The notes: a model not told the origin generated them from the letters alone. A stretch of 64,000 nt of DNA from Nemertoderma westbladi (GCA_032718475.1 JAUCBJ010007426.1:124001-188000); one strand, 5' to 3'. Counted from the stretch's first letter, positions 42,015 through 55,700 are shown. Numbers and translations are program-made.

Positions 42015-43690
42015 TCATCGTTCCGCACAGCCACCAAGAATTATGCCCGAATTTCTTAACTTATTTTGGTTCATTTCGCCATCGGAATGTCCCATGGCTA
42101 TAATTTCTCCGATGCAAACAACGATTCCTATACCGTTACCAGGTGACGAATCACCTCCAATCAGATTCCAGGTATTGTATAGAGGATCATAGCACTCGAC
42201 GTACCAGAGTGTGACTGTAGTCATTGTGTTAAAGTCCATGCGGCCCCCTACTACGTATATATGGTTGTTATGAACTGCGCACCCAAAGGAATACCGCCTG
42301 ATGTTCATTGCCGCCACCTCGGTCCATTCTTTAGTTTTCGGGTTGAACTTCTCGACCGAATTCATACTACTGTCATTATTCATATTCAGAAACGATTCAC
42401 TCCTGCCCCCAATAGCATAAAGAAATCCATCCAGAACGGCAAATGACAATCATGATCGACATTTCGACATTGAAGTAACTGGTGTCCAGTTGTCAGTGTT
42501 CGGGTCGTAATGCTCCACAGTCTTGTATTATGTCCATGGGCCTTCATCTCCTCCAACCACATAGAGCAACCCGTCCATCACACCGACACTATGGCAACGA
42601 CGAGGTGTGCTCATGGGAGCTATGTCATACCATTGGTCGACTTTTGGATTATAACGCTCACTGAAGGTCATTGCGGATATCCAGTTCTCCCCTCCAGTCG
42701 CATACAAAAATCCATTGAGCACAGCAACTCCCACTTCAAATCGGGGCCTATTCATTTGTTTAACCTCTCGCCACCCATTAGGCCCTGGTATGTATTGTTC
42801 TACAGAGAAATAGACAGGTGGATTATAGCAGAAAGGAAGGATCCTTATATTCCTAGCAAAAGCCAATAAACGTGCACAGGGCTGGGGTCTCCGGGGATGG
42901 GTCCCCACCCAAGGGCTGGATGGAGATTAATGAACCCTCCATACGGCATGTATTGGCATCTTCTATCAGTTTCTGACACTCATTACAAATCAGAGGGTGG
43001 GTCTTCAGCGTTCCCTCTAGGAATGCCAATCCAATTAACGGCAAACGAATGAGTTTGAGTATCTCGGGTAGTAATGGAAAAGGTTCCCTATTGTGCTCGG
43101 CATGGTGCTGAATTCATTCCGGACTGCTCTCAACCCATTGCATCACAGCAGTGAACTAACAGCTGCTCCTCAGAACGAACATTCAGCTCATCACTACTAA
43201 TTATCTCCTTCAGCTTATGAACTGGCAACTAAAGAAATTCGTCATTGTCATTCTGCATAACATCATGGAAGCTGTGCATCGTGAACTTTTTGGCATCACA
43301 CAACAAGTCCAAAAAAGAAAAAGTTTCCGCAAAAGATTGGCTCCTTCACCTCGAGCATAGTCGCAGCAGCCGACAGTTCCTGCACATTCCCATCATTTAC
43401 CGTTATTAATGATGTGTATGCGAAGTTAATGATCTGTTCAACAGCGTCTGTTTCTATATCTACGTCTACGCCTTCGATTTTCACCACAGGTTGGTAAGTT
43501 TCTTTCCATACACGATTGAACATGGCTTCGAAGTAGTCAGTCAACGCCACCAAGAGACGTTTGTGCGCGGTGATTTTCTTTTCGCCTACATCAATTCGTA
43601 TGTCACAGGGTTCGTTTACCAATTCCCTCCTAATATTGGATAAGGTCAGATCATCCGTATTATTTCCTTGCTCGAATGTTGAAGACATTG
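42015..43690 (-). pseudogene. BTB-Kelch (KLHL-type) pseudogene
   Basis: Kelch-like proteins are Cullin-3 adaptors. On the minus strand the order is BTB domain (43688-43350: CDIRIDVGEKKITAHKRLL, YFEAMF), a degraded BACK region (about 43300-42900, frame broken), then Kelch repeats (GFLYATGG, LLYVVGG, GFLYAIGG, HIYVVGG) down to 42015. The parts lie in different frames, with stop codons between them. No introns separate them, which suggests a retrocopy, although a poly-A tail is not visible. Not expected to make a working protein. Confidence 0.85.
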
Positions 43691-46600
43691 CCTCTTCACA
43701 AACTTATTCCCCAGTGATGCTGTTACTGCAGCATACTGGTATGACCATGAGTCAGCTCTTTCAAATAATCCCCCTTTCACACTATATTAAACTAAGACTT
43801 TGTATTAATATTGATTAAATAAAATGATGAGAGAGTTTTTGATTTACCTTTTATTTAGAAAATAAATTTTTAAAAACAATAAAATAACTATTTAAGTGGT
43901 GGATAGTTATAAAAGCCGAAAATAACGGAAAAGACAAAATCATCAACGAAACTATCGGAATTATAAAACAATCTACAAAATCTCACTTTCCAGTACGATA
44001 GGTATTATTAGAAGACACACACACTTGACATTTTTATTTAAAAAAATCCGATAATTTCGCCCCATTTTCGACCTTAAAAGTAATTAAAAGTAATACATTT
44101 ATCACCTGGGTGATAAATGTTCTTCACCCCCCGGGTGATAAATGTTTTTTACCCGGGTGAAAAACATTAAAAAATGGAAATAATTGGCCGCAATCAGCCA
44201 CCGTAGATAATCAGTAATTTAGAACTCTAAACTGTCTTTCATGCAAACAAAATTCTAACTAAAGACGGGTGAATGACCATGACGATTTGAAATATAATTA
44301 TATATCAAATATTTGAGGAGGCTTCCAAGTTAAACCCCAAAACAATTATTTCGTTACATACAGTTGTTACGTTGTACGTTGTATGTTCAAAATTCCTCTC
44401 ATAATAAAATATAAATGAAATATCTCTGATCGTTGTAACATTTCAAAACCAAAATATTTCAGTGAGAAAAGTGTACCACACCCCGCCCAAACAGCCGCAA
44501 ACGCATAGCCAACAAATTTAACAAAAAATTACATACCTTTTGTGTTCATGACGAGTGAAAATTGATGGGTAAAATAAACTAAAAAATTAAAAGTCGGGCT
44601 GGCTCTCCTCCACTTCCTTACCCAAAGGAAATTTTGTTGTTATAATCTAATATTGGGGCGGTTTTCTCTCGTTCTATTACATTTATAAAAAAAGAAGAAA
44701 AAACTAGCTAATATAAAAAATATAATATATGTTTTAGAACAAAAAAGTGTTCTAGAACAAAAAATATTTATCAAAATTGATAGCTAACACGTGTTCTATA
44801 ACATTTTATAAAAAATTAGCAAAAACTAGCTATTATTAGAAATTATCTATTTAATCTATGATCTATTTAAATGTAATATTATTATTAATGTATTATGTAT
44901 TATTATTAATGGAAACATTACTTTTTGTGTTGACAGAAAAAGCGTTCTATTTACAACAAACTTGTTAACGTCTTTGACTAAAAAAGTGACTTACTACAAC
45001 AAATAAAAAATATATAATATTAATTTAAGGAAGTGTTTCATATTCCTCAGCACATAAAACTACACCATGTCCTGGAATATAGTGTCGTTATTCAGCTACC
45101 TGCCCCCCCCCCCCCCCCCCCCCCCCACCTCAAATATTTGTATAAATCTTAATGAGATTGCATGAAATTTGAAACAGGGATAGTTTCATCTCCTTCCTCC
45201 TGGCTGGGTGAGTCAGAATTGTTATTTTCGCTTTCATTCTTTAGCTACAAGCGTTTGAAAAAGATGTCTTCGTCGATATTGAACGCGTCGTTATGCCGCG
45301 TTCACACTATCGAGTCAAAGTCAAAAGAAAATAAATATAACTAGCTTGCAATAATAAATAATAATACATTATGTAGGCCTAATATAATAAAGAAAACATT
45401 CTAGAAAAAATAAATTTCATGTGATTTTTTACATTATTTGTCTTTTGACTTTGACTCGGTAGTGTGAAAGCGACTTTACAGTTATTCTTCAACCTGATAG
45501 TGAGGGATCTGTTGGTACAGGTTAGTAGTATGTATTTGTACTAGTGCCATATACTACTACATACATGTAGTGTAGTAGTCCCTATATTATTACCGGTATC
45601 TCAATTATTTAGTAAAATCAAAATATATCAAATTGGGAGGAATATGAAACTCTTGCCAAATTAAGAGTTGCTAAGGATACTAAACCTTAATTAATAGCAA
45701 AACTTAAAAGAAACAATTTTCTTTCACGGATTTGTAAAAAAACATAATTTAGCATAAAAAACACAAGTTAATTAAAAAAGACACAATGTGGCTCTACCAT
45801 TCATAATAAGTATTAGTCACTATATTGATGTACAGTATAACTACAGTATAATAAATAACCAGTGCACAGAAAATCATAATACAGTAAATTCAATTATTAA
45901 TTTATTTAATTAATAAGGTGGAAGAACAAATAATACCGTTTTTTTTATGTTTAAGGCAATGATATTCACATTAACAAAATAAGAATGGCTACTGGTGGTT
46001 TAGGTATTGTACACCCTTACGCAGAGTGTTAGAATAGATTCTTACAAAACTAGAATCTTATTTTAAAATTGGAATCTTCTTTTAAAATAGTTTCTACTAA
46101 ACAATGCCTGAAAATTGAAATCTACTTTTATATAAGTTGAATGTTATTTTAAACTAGCAGATTATAGTTTTTGGTTGGCGGATTGGATAGTGCCTATGAA
46201 AAATCAACTTCTATTAAAGTATAATTACTTTTATAAAAATATAAATATAAATATACCTTCTTTACTTTCTACTTTTATAAAAGGAGTTTACTTTTTCGAT
46301 TCTACACCTTTTCTTAGTGCTGGCTGGTCAGATCGAATTTTTCAATTTTAAATTATATAGCTACAACAAGCCGTTAAATATTCGAGTAGAGATTCATATT
46401 CATATTATGTTCAATTGTTTTACTGTACTATCTATAGCTTTTGCACTTATGTAAATATTCTAGAACAGGCATTACTACAGTATATACTAGTTTTTAAATA
46501 CTATTTTTTGTGCTTATGTTACAGTACAATCTTTTATGAGATATTATGTGGTAGGGTAACTACAAATAATACCGATAACAAAAAACTGAAGCCTACAAAA

Positions 46601-46850
46601 AAATCTACTAAAATATGTAATTTCATGAGATAATTTAGATAATGTTCCAGAACACAATATTTTTTATTAAAGTTTTAAAGTTGCTGCTTAAATTTTATAT
46701 TATATTTTGTTTATTTTATGTTTTACAGTGTAAGTAAATATGTTTACTAGAAAAAATGAAACCTACAGTACATACCTACAAATGGTTTTGCTTTAAAAAC
46801 ACTATAATGCACGGATAATGTACGAATAAAGCCGAAAAAAGGGGTAAGTC
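43691..46850. other. AT-rich intergenic region
   Basis: No supported gene. Contains a palindrome cluster (44097-44165), a 24-base C tract (45103-45126), a MITE-like element (45295-45474) and a dispersed-repeat word (TTAGAATAGATTCTTACAAAA, about 46028) found again near 61860 in variant form. Confidence 0.35.
45295..45474. mobile_element. MITE-like element with about 33-bp inverted repeats
   Basis: The left end (TTCACACTATCGAGTCAAAG, TCAAAAGA) and right end pair as inverted repeats with a few mismatches around about 110 bp of AT-rich sequence. No open frame. The target duplication is not clear. Superfamily not assigned. Confidence 0.75.
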
Positions 46851-47789
46851 TACATAATAAATTTAATAAAAATAAAGGGTTTCAGGATTTATACAGTGTG
46901 CCCTTCATCATCAGCAGTGTACGGGTCAGGTCAGGTATTCTAGGTCATTGATCAAGAAAGCTTGCCACCTCCATGCAGCATAAAGGATGTGCCACCTGTA
47001 GCTGCATAGACCCTCTTACTAGGGCAAATCTGGACCCTGTGTGTAACTAGGACCCCCTTCGTTCTGGGATAAGGACGCCCTTGGTCCTGGATTAAGGACC
47101 CATATACTTAGCTGCAGGGGTATATGGACTGACCAGGCAGATGGTGATCTATCAATGGCTGGTCAGGAGTAGAGTGTTCTCATGTCCACTCTGAGATCAC
47201 TTCACTGCGACCTGCACCTGGCAGCAGGGGTACAGGGCATGACCCAGCAGATGAGCTGCACAGCCAATGGTGGGTCATGTGCGCCTGCGCCAGAGTAGAT
47301 ATGGGTGATGGGCCTCACATCTGACTCCACTGCACACCCACCCTGTGGAACGGCAAACCGGGGTGTGGTATTTGCCCCGAGCGCTGACTCGGCAAAAAAG
47401 CACCCCCCAACCCCCCACTATGGATTACATTAGTAATGCGGAGGTCCGGCCACTAGAGGCCAGTGGAATTACCGGACTCAATCTGCCTCACAGGCGACAG
47501 TTAACTCCTGACCGGCTGCCTGTCTCACCCCCAACTGGAGAGAGAGCAGCCAACAATTCTTTGAGTTCCTTTCCTGATGACCTTTCTGGCCCAAACCCTG
47601 GGTCACCAGGGAGGCCAGATTGTGATGGGGAGAGGGATTCTGGAGTTACAGTAGAGGCTACTCTCATGTTCCACCCCGACCAACAAAGCCATTGGTGAAT
47701 CTGAGGCAAGTCACTAGATTAGATTAGGTAATTATTATTAAATTATTATATATATAGCCTCAGTAAACACCCTAACACTCGGGTCCCCA

Positions 47790-48457
47790 ATGCGACAAAG
47801 TGAGCTGACTGCCTTGGCAGATAAGCTTTCTCTTAGCGCAGTGGGTGTTCAAGAGCACCGAATGCAGAGTGGACAGACTGATGAGGTTCTGATTAAGGAC
47901 ATGGGGGGCGATTGGCGACTCGCCCTCGCGTCAGCAGATGATAGTGGCAATGGTGGAATTGGGCTATTGATGAATCCAACTGCACATGCAGCATTGGACA
48001 AAATAGACCAAATCTCTAACCGCATCATCCGTTGCCACTTCTCATGTTCTGGAAGACTGGCTAAGAAGTTTCCTAAGGTGGTTCTGATTGTGTGCTACTC
48101 TCCAGCTAGTGTTGCCCCTGTAGAGGAGGTGGAAAATTTCTACCACAATCTACAAGCAGCTACTGATGGAGTGGATCAGCATGCATTCTTAACTTCCTGG
48201 GAGACTTTAATGCAAGTCTGCATCAATCACCTACATCGCCCTGGGTCTATAGCAATAGTGTGAACCGAAATTCTGTCCATCTTCAGGATTTTATCTCTGG
48301 AAATGGATTGTTTTCGGCTGGAACCCAGTTAAAGAAGCGAACTGGAAAGCTATGGACTCATAGTGGACCCAGTGGTCACAAGTCCCAGATAGACCATATT
48401 CTGTTTCGTAGGAAATACAGGAGCTCTATACAAGACTGTAATGTATTTACACTTTGA
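47790..48457 (+). pseudogene. LINE endonuclease region (frameshifted)
   Basis: The first frame (47790-48263) contains the endonuclease opening LSAVGVQEHRM and GGIGLLM. The second (48260-48457) contains SGHKSQIDHILFRRK, the late catalytic Asp/His region. The continuation into the RT frame near 48470 also needs a shift. Not functional as it stands. Confidence 0.75.
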
Positions 48458-48484
48458 CCCTTCTCCAGTGATCACCGCCTTATT

Positions 48485-50527
48485 GTGGCCAAGGTAAGAC
48501 TTAGTCTGCATGCTAGCAGAACAACGAAATCTGCATTGCCGCGGCATGACTGGTCCTCTCTGTTGCAACAGCCAAGTGTGAGATCCAGCTTCACACTACA
48601 GCTGAGCAACAGGTATGAGGCTCTTGCCTCAGAGGCGGCAGATCACTGTGAGGGCTATACTGCCTTTACAGAAGCAGTTAAGTTAGCAGCTGCAGAAACA
48701 GTTCCTGTATACCCTCGAAACAGGAAAAGGGCCCCCTGGACTGACAACAAAATTCAGAAGTGCCGAAATTACCTTCATAAGGCGCAGAAAGAGTCCCGAC
48801 TCAAACAGACTACAGCGGCCAAGAATGCAGTTAAGGCTGCATCTAGGTCCCTGAACAGGCAATACTCTGTCAATCTACATGAGCTAATAAACCAACAGGT
48901 TGATGCCATCAATGATGCTGACGACAGCAGGCAATCATCCCAGGCATGGAAATCGATCAATTTGCTTACTGGGCGGAAAAGCCAACCAACCACCAAGGTT
49001 AAGGCTGAATCACCAGCCGATCGCCTCAATGGTTGGAAAGCCCACTTTGAAAAGCTCCTCAATAATGACAGGGTATTGCCTGATAGCTTTATAGAAGTAA
49101 AAGTGTCTGAGTCTGTACTCCCAGATATTCCCATTGGCGATATCTCATTTGCAGAAGTGAAGGCTGCTGCAAAGAGCATTAAGACCATTCGTGCCAGTGG
49201 AGTAGATTGTGTTCCCACTGAGGTCTTTAAAATACCTGAGTGTTTAAAGCTCATCTATCCCATCATAGTAGACATGTACCGAACAACAAGAGTCCCACAA
49301 GAAATGAAAACAAATAAGTTGGTGCCAGTTCCCAAGAAGGGCAACCTAACACTCTATGGTTCTTTTCGGGGAATCTCATTGATCTCGATAGCTGCAAAGC
49401 TATACAATAGGATTCTATTAAATCGCATCAGGAATCCCATTGAGAGACTGCTCCGTGGAAATCAGAATGGGTTCCGTAAAGGTCGTGGGACCATGGAGCC
49501 CATTTTGGCACTTAGAAGGATAATTGAAGAATTATCAAAAAAGAAAGACATGCATCTGGCTGTTATCTTTGTTGACTTCTTCAAGGCCTTTGATTCAGTC
49601 TCTCGCTCACGTATGTTCAGCATACATTCATTATATGGGATTCCTCATGAAATTATTGCAGCAATCAGATCAGTATACAATGGTTCGACAACATTTGTGT
49701 CTACTGTTGACGGTGACACAGAACCATTTGAAGTGTTATGGGGTGTCCTCCAAGGAGACACACTTGCACCATTATTGTTCATTATTGTGGTTGTCTATGT
49801 TCTACGCATGTCCTTAGATCATCATAATGATGACGGGGTGATGATAACTCCACCTACTGGTTCCAGAAGTCGAGGAAATCCTGCCAAGTACCTAACTGAT
49901 CTAGACATTGCTGATGACTTAGGAGTACTCTCAGAATCAATAGAGGAAGACCAACAGCTCCTCCGCTCATTAGAACATGCTGCTTCTAGTGTTGGTCTTT
50001 TTATTAACTCCAGAAAGACCAAAATGTTGACAGTTAACTTTGAAAGTCCTCAGCAAGTCTCTGATCGGATGAGCATAAGCTCAAAGGATGGTATGCTTGA
50101 GCATGTGGACGACTTCTGTTACCTGGGATCATGGATCCGGAAGTCAGGTGAGGACCTTCGAATACGTAAGGGAAAGGCATGGGCAGCCTTGAATAGGCTT
50201 TCCAGGATTTGGAAGTCACCGAGAATTAATCGGAAACTTAAGGTCCGATTATTTAGAGCAGCAGTAGTTCCAGTACTCCTCTACGGGAGTCCATGCTGGG
50301 CTCTAACTGCTGAGGACACCAAATCTCTGGATGGCACATTCACAAGAATGCTAGGCCGGGTTCATTGTGTCAAGTACAATGCACACATCTCCAACCAGAC
50401 ACTATATAACATTGGAGGTGTCTCATTGGTTCCCCCAATCTTGACAGTAGAACAAAATCGCCTCCACTTTGCAGGACATTGCTTTCGCCGTGAAGACCAG
50501 CCAGTGCATAATCTTGTACTTTGGTAG
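48485..50527 (+). pseudogene. LINE reverse transcriptase ORF with premature stop
   Basis: A 680-codon frame with RT blocks: KLVPVPKKG, FRGISLISIAAKLYNRIL, QNGFRKGRG, VIFVDFFKAFDSV, LQGDTLAPLLF, and the catalytic region YLTDLDIADDLG (the usual aromatic before ADD is Ile here). The C-terminal part has LYGSPCWALT and FAGHCFRR. After the TAG at 50525-50527 the same frame stays open to a TAA at about 50686, so the TAG is probably a nonsense mutation of an active ancestor. Confidence 0.82.
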
Positions 50528-50720
50528 CCTCATGGAGTGAATAAGAATGGTGGACAGCCCATGACTTTCTTGAGACGCATCTTAAAGGACACTGGCCTTG
50601 AAGATGAGGATGATCTAGCAAATGTCATGGGTGATAGGGAGTTGTGGCGGTGCAATTTTGTTGACAAGCCGGCACAGCATTCTTAAAAATGCAGCTGCAA
50701 TGCAGCATGCCGATCCTAGT

Positions 50721-52381
50721 AGTAGCAGTGTACTGTGAGTATACTGTACCATGGCCTATTATATAAAGTAGGCCATGACTGTACCAATTGTACTGTACCA
50801 ATTGACCAATATTACAGAGGAAATGCAACTAAATACAGAAACAAAACAAATCGGTCAGATAGCTGATAAATGAAATCCAAAAATTATACCACTAAAGCCT
50901 AAAAACAATTAACTAAATACTTACAGAACATTCAATAGACATGTAGTTAAGAAAAAAATGTAAAAAAATGTGTCGTGGATACAAGTAGGCCTACCGTTTA
51001 ATGCTTATTGTATGAGATTCTACTGTATGTTTATGGCGTAGAACTACTGTATCTCATTGGAATGTGCATTTACGGCTGATTACAATGATACCAAAGTACA
51101 GTATTATTCTATATCTTGAATATTAGTATTTTTTAGATTTTTTTTCTTTAACATGGTGACGGTCATATAATCTACAAAATTCCTACTTAATAACCTCAAA
51201 TCAATGTAGATTTTGTCAAATTCGAAAAATTTACGAAATTTTACCCATTAAATAATGATCTGTTTGTTGCTTATTTTTGAAAGTTTTATTTTTTTCATAT
51301 CATTCCATTTCTGTGGAAATGCCAATAAATAATAATGGATTAAAATCAAATAATGGATTAAAATCAAATCCCCCCCCCCCCCCCCCCTTAATAATAATAT
51401 CATTAAAATAATAAAATCCATATCATAATTTAACTTTGAATTTCATATTACTGTATATTCAAACTACTTGTCGAAACAAAAATAATAAAATCTATGTCTC
51501 ACGAGATTACAACCCTACAGATGGGCCAATAATGAGGGGAACCAGATCGTTATGGAATTCTGGTAGCAGCTCTATACGGAACACGGCATCAGTGAACAGG
51601 GGATCCTGGAAGATAATGTGACCGAAGGAACCGAGCGTAAGGACGCGTCTACCAGGCGGAAAACGACACTACATCCCGCGAGCGAGCGGTGCCGTTGGGA
51701 CGAGGGGAGTAATAAACAGCATACTAACGAGTTCCTACAATAAACTCTACTCTAAATAATGATATAAAAGTAAGTACAGTAACAGTAACTGATAACCAGT
51801 TAATGCCCCCAATAAGCAAAGTCAGGGCTCACCTAAACCGATTATCACAAAGTAAGCCAGTAGTTAAATGTTGGTTGTACTGCCGGACCGCACCGCAGCA
51901 ACTTTGCGCTCAATATCTTTACAATAATTATCTTGTACGCGTACAGAACTGGATAATTTACTGCACATTGCATTGCTAGAATTTCAAATTTCCCTCCAAA
52001 TTGTTTGAATTATATTTCAATGAATTTATATTCTCAGCGTAATTAATATCCCATTAATTTCTTTTCTCATCTGAATTATATCCCATTAATTTTTTTTCTG
52101 GTTGAATTATATTGAATTAATTTAATTTTATATTGAATTATTTTTCATTAATTTCTTTTATATTTCCCATTTTAAAAATTAATGAAATTTGCCACTTTCA
52201 GCCACCGTAGGATATGATTTTGCAGTGTAAGTATAACTATTTATTTTACAAAAAGAAAGAAACACTTTTTTGTCCGAACTATCACCATACCAAATTTCGT
52301 AGCAGTTTATTGAAATTTTAAAAATATATTAATATATAATATTCTAATAATAATATTATAATATCTAATATATATTCACAG
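50721..52381. other. AT-rich intergenic region
   Basis: No supported gene. An 18-base C tract lies at 51370-51387. A GC-rich patch at about 51530-51740 stands out from its surroundings and may be a retroelement fragment, but shows no recognised domain. A small hairpin (ATGGCCTA ... TAGGCCAT) lies near 50750-50775. Confidence 0.3.
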
Positions 52382-52453
52382 GCGTCGTTAGTGTAGTGGT
52401 TATCATTGTTGCCTTCCAAGCAATAGACCCGAGTTCGACTCTCGGACGACGCA
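52382..52453 (+). tRNA. tRNA-Gly (anticodon TCC)
   Basis: 72-nt cloverleaf: acceptor stem GCGTCGT pairs with ACGACGC followed by discriminator A; anticodon loop CTTCCAA; T arm CCGAG-TTCGACT-CTCGG. Internal A and B boxes are intact, no intron, and a T7 run directly downstream serves as Pol III terminator. Looks functional. Confidence 0.95.
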
Positions 52454-53224
52454 TTTTTTTATATATCACGTGACGGCTCTTCGGGTCTTATGGCGATTAT
52501 GTCAGAAATTCCGCTAAACTTCTTAGATTATGACCATGCTCAATTGTGAAATCTTGAGGAAAATTGTTGATATGAGATGTTCCAAAATGCCACATTATTT
52601 TGACCATAGATAATTGTAACGTTGCCATAGTTACGGATAACCTGCTACAGATATATAGTGGAAGAACATTTGTACGCAAAATAATTTTTGCATTTTTATA
52701 AAAAAAAAACATGTAAAAGCTGTGGAAATCCCAATGTCTTATGAAACCGTCGGTTGATAAGAACAGTAAAGGCAATTCAAATATTTTGTATTTGGTATAC
52801 AGTCTCATGTTTCAAAATAGGCCTCCTGAAATATACAATTTCTGAAATTTTGAGAAATTCTAACACCCATTACCGTATTAGGAGGAAAACTCCAGTTGCT
52901 ATGATCTTAAATCATAACATTGTTGAAAAATATAACTATTGGTATATAACATCCCATATACTTTTTATTATCAAAATCCATAAATTATTAAAGCTATCAA
53001 GCAAGCAAACAGTCGGCCGAGTTCGGAGGCGACCCGAAGGTTCTTCTTTCGATATCTGTTTCTTTCGGTAGCTGCTACCCGAGGGTATGGGTGGGCTGCC
53101 CGATCTCTTGTTGCACTCCCAGTAATTTATCTGGTACTCACTGATAGCAACTAAATTCCAACCGATTAAGCATTTAGAAGGTCATTTTTAGCTTGTCCAT
53201 TGATACATTGCAACTGTCAATCAA
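52454..53224. other. Sequence between tRNA-Gly and gene-family copy 1
   Basis: Begins with the T7 terminator run of the tRNA. No supported gene. Confidence 0.35.
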
Positions 53225-53317
53225 TCAAAGTGGTCAGGTGTAGCAATTCAATCATTAATAATAAGAGTTTACGCAAAATAAGATTCTAGTTTTAAAAGTA
53301 AATTCCAGTTTTATAAT
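53225..53317 (+). repeat. Upstream segment of gene-family copy 1
   Basis: Closely matches 63097-63172, which lies immediately upstream of copy 2 (shared GTTTACGCAAAATAAGATTC). The match breaks off at TTATAAT, where the RT-bearing insertion begins, and resumes near 55702. Confidence 0.75.
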
Positions 53318-55700
53318 TTTCATCAGATCAGTTTCAACCACCCTTGAAGATCCCTCTATCCCCGCAGACAGTAAATCGGTTTTGCTCATAGATTTTAGCA
53401 ATGGCTTCAATTCCATCGACCGATCGAGAATGTTCTCCGAAATCCGAATGCATATTCCATCTACTGTATATCCGCATGGAGGAAGCCTGCTACAGCACAC
53501 AGGGGATTCTCTGGATCGGTGGAAAATACATCATAAGCTGTTGTGGCGTTCAGAAGGGCGACCCGCTTGGCCCTCTAGGGTTCGCCACAATGGAACACCC
53601 CATAATCCTTAGGATTAAGGAGGAAATCCCTAACCTCCTCTTCAATGCCTGGTATCTTGATGACTGCACCAGTTCTGGCTCTCCCACAGACCTAATGCCC
53701 TGAATATCAATGGAAGAAGAGGGCCTTACATATGGCCTTCAATTAAACCACTCTAAGTCCCAACCCTTCATCCCAGAATTGACCACCATGACAATCAACC
53801 CCTTCCCACACTCCATCCCTGTTCTAACAGGGGGGCCTCACACTTCTCGGTTCGCCAAATGGTCCCCAGTCATACTGCGAACAGATGCTCTTATCCAGGA
53901 TTGTCAAAGTCAAGGCTATCATTGAGTGGCTGCCAGACCTCCAGGACTCATATGGAGACCACCTTGATCCGTTCATGCTTGCCCCTACCAAAGGTAGTCT
54001 TTAATTTACGATGCTGTCCACCTTCACTGATTATGGAGTCATCAGAACTTTTTGACCCAGCTATGCGGGATGGATGCCCTGCTACCGGTACTCATCAATC
54101 AATATATATATATAAAACAACCCCAACACCAACCCATAGGCATAGGTCCACCATCTGACCTGTACGACAAGCAACAGTCAATAATGCAAAGATACAGTTC
54201 CGCTCACCAGATAATTATCACAGTTCTTGTGTAATTAATTAGTAATAACAGTCATAAACCTAATATCACACCTTTCAGATTGGTCCTACAGTATAAGGCA
54301 TGTCTGCCTACCTCCATGGGTGGTCTTGGACTGTCCAGCAGCGCATACTTGGCATCAGTTTGCCAGTCGGAGCCTCTTGTATCTTAAATCATCCACCATA
54401 GCCCCACATAGTCCCATCCCTCCAATCCCTGACGCAATCTGCAAATGAACCCCAATGGACCACCCTCTCCCAACCCCAGTTACTGAACGGAAGTTATCCA
54501 ACGCTATTGACCTGAAACTCCATGAGCAGTCACTGTCCTCAGCCCCAGACACACGTTCAACAGCTCTCGCCAACTCAACATCACTGGCTCACTCTGGTGG
54601 GTGACATGCTACAGTACATGCTATGCCATGTGAAAGCCTCAGGGTTACTGGCTTACTGGGTTACTGGGTCTCTGCTACTGGCTCGGTGTCCGCCTATCAC
54701 CGTCTGACCCTTTAGGAGACCACCATATTGTATGTATTGGCGATTGGAGTGGAATCTCACGCCATGACTTACTTCGGGATGCACTCTTCTCAGCAGCCCA
54801 ATCAGCTGATCTTGCGCCCGGAAGTGAAGTCACTGGCCTGATCATAGGATCTCATAGCCGTCCAGCCTACATCTTCATTACAAACTGGCAATGAGGCCTA
54901 CCAACAGCACTGGACATAACATTAATGTCCTCCCTCCAGACGCGAACCATCGAAGGTGCCACCGCCACCCCAGCACATGCACTATCCATCGCATATGACC
55001 GCAAGATAGCTCTATCCCCCTACCAAGCAGAACAGTGTCGCAACTCTGGAGTTGGCTTTATCCCCCAACCAATTGAAGCCCTGGGTGGTTGGCACCCTCA
55101 TGCATCGGCCTCTATCCGGGAGATAGGGAGTCTCCAAGATTTCAGGCGAGGTATTCCTTCAAGCAACTCTATCCGCCACATGTTCCAGCGATTATCCAGC
55201 GAGGAAACGCCCCAATTTGGTTTAGCTGGAGCCAGGTTTCCACCCATCAGTCGATAGGGTACAATAAACTGTACGATGACTTAGCCTATATGTCCCTACA
55301 TATATATACGGATATATACGGTGTGATTCTCATGCAATTTTCATGCACGGAATCACATCGCGTAAAATAAGTTGTGAATCGCATGCGTGGAATCGCTTCC
55401 CTATTTTACATGTGAATCACATGCGAATCACAAGAGTTTTATCGCTATTTATTGAGCCGCAATAAAAACGCACGATGACGTACACGTACGATGACAGTAC
55501 CACCCCCCCCCCCCCCCCCTTCACTAAGTATTTTTGTTTGGTTAAATTTTGGCGTGTTTATTCTTGTTATAACATAATATAGTCAAATTATGTATTTTTT
55601 GTTATTTGTGAATACTTTATAGATACTCTCGTCAAAAATTATATTCAGTACCGCAAGAGGTATAAAAAAATAATAATTTACATAACAAAAAAATTGTAAT
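53318..55700 (+). mobile_element. RT-bearing retroelement insertion, decayed
   Basis: Boundaries are inferred from the match of the flanks to the uninterrupted second gene copy near 63172; a short ATAAT word may be the target duplication. Inside are RT fragments in changing frames: LLIDFSNGFNSIDRSRMF, GVQKGDPLGPLGF and the catalytic box WYLDD (53380-53700), then a C-terminal region with SRPAYIFITNW and EALGGWHPHA (about 54850-55200). I recognise this as an RT type often seen in marine invertebrate genomes. Also holds a 17-base C tract (55503-55519). Not intact. Confidence 0.65.

Larger units (their letters stand above)
46850..50720 (+). mobile_element. LINE (non-LTR retrotransposon) with APE endonuclease and RT, decayed
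   Basis: Coding evidence spans 47790-50686. The 5' boundary is approximate; a GC-richer leader begins near 46900. An APE-type endonuclease frame (VGVQEHRMQ, then SQIDHILF near 48395) and an RT frame (48485-50527) lie in different frames, so at least two frameshifts are present. No clear target duplication or poly-A tail was found. Confidence 0.82.
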
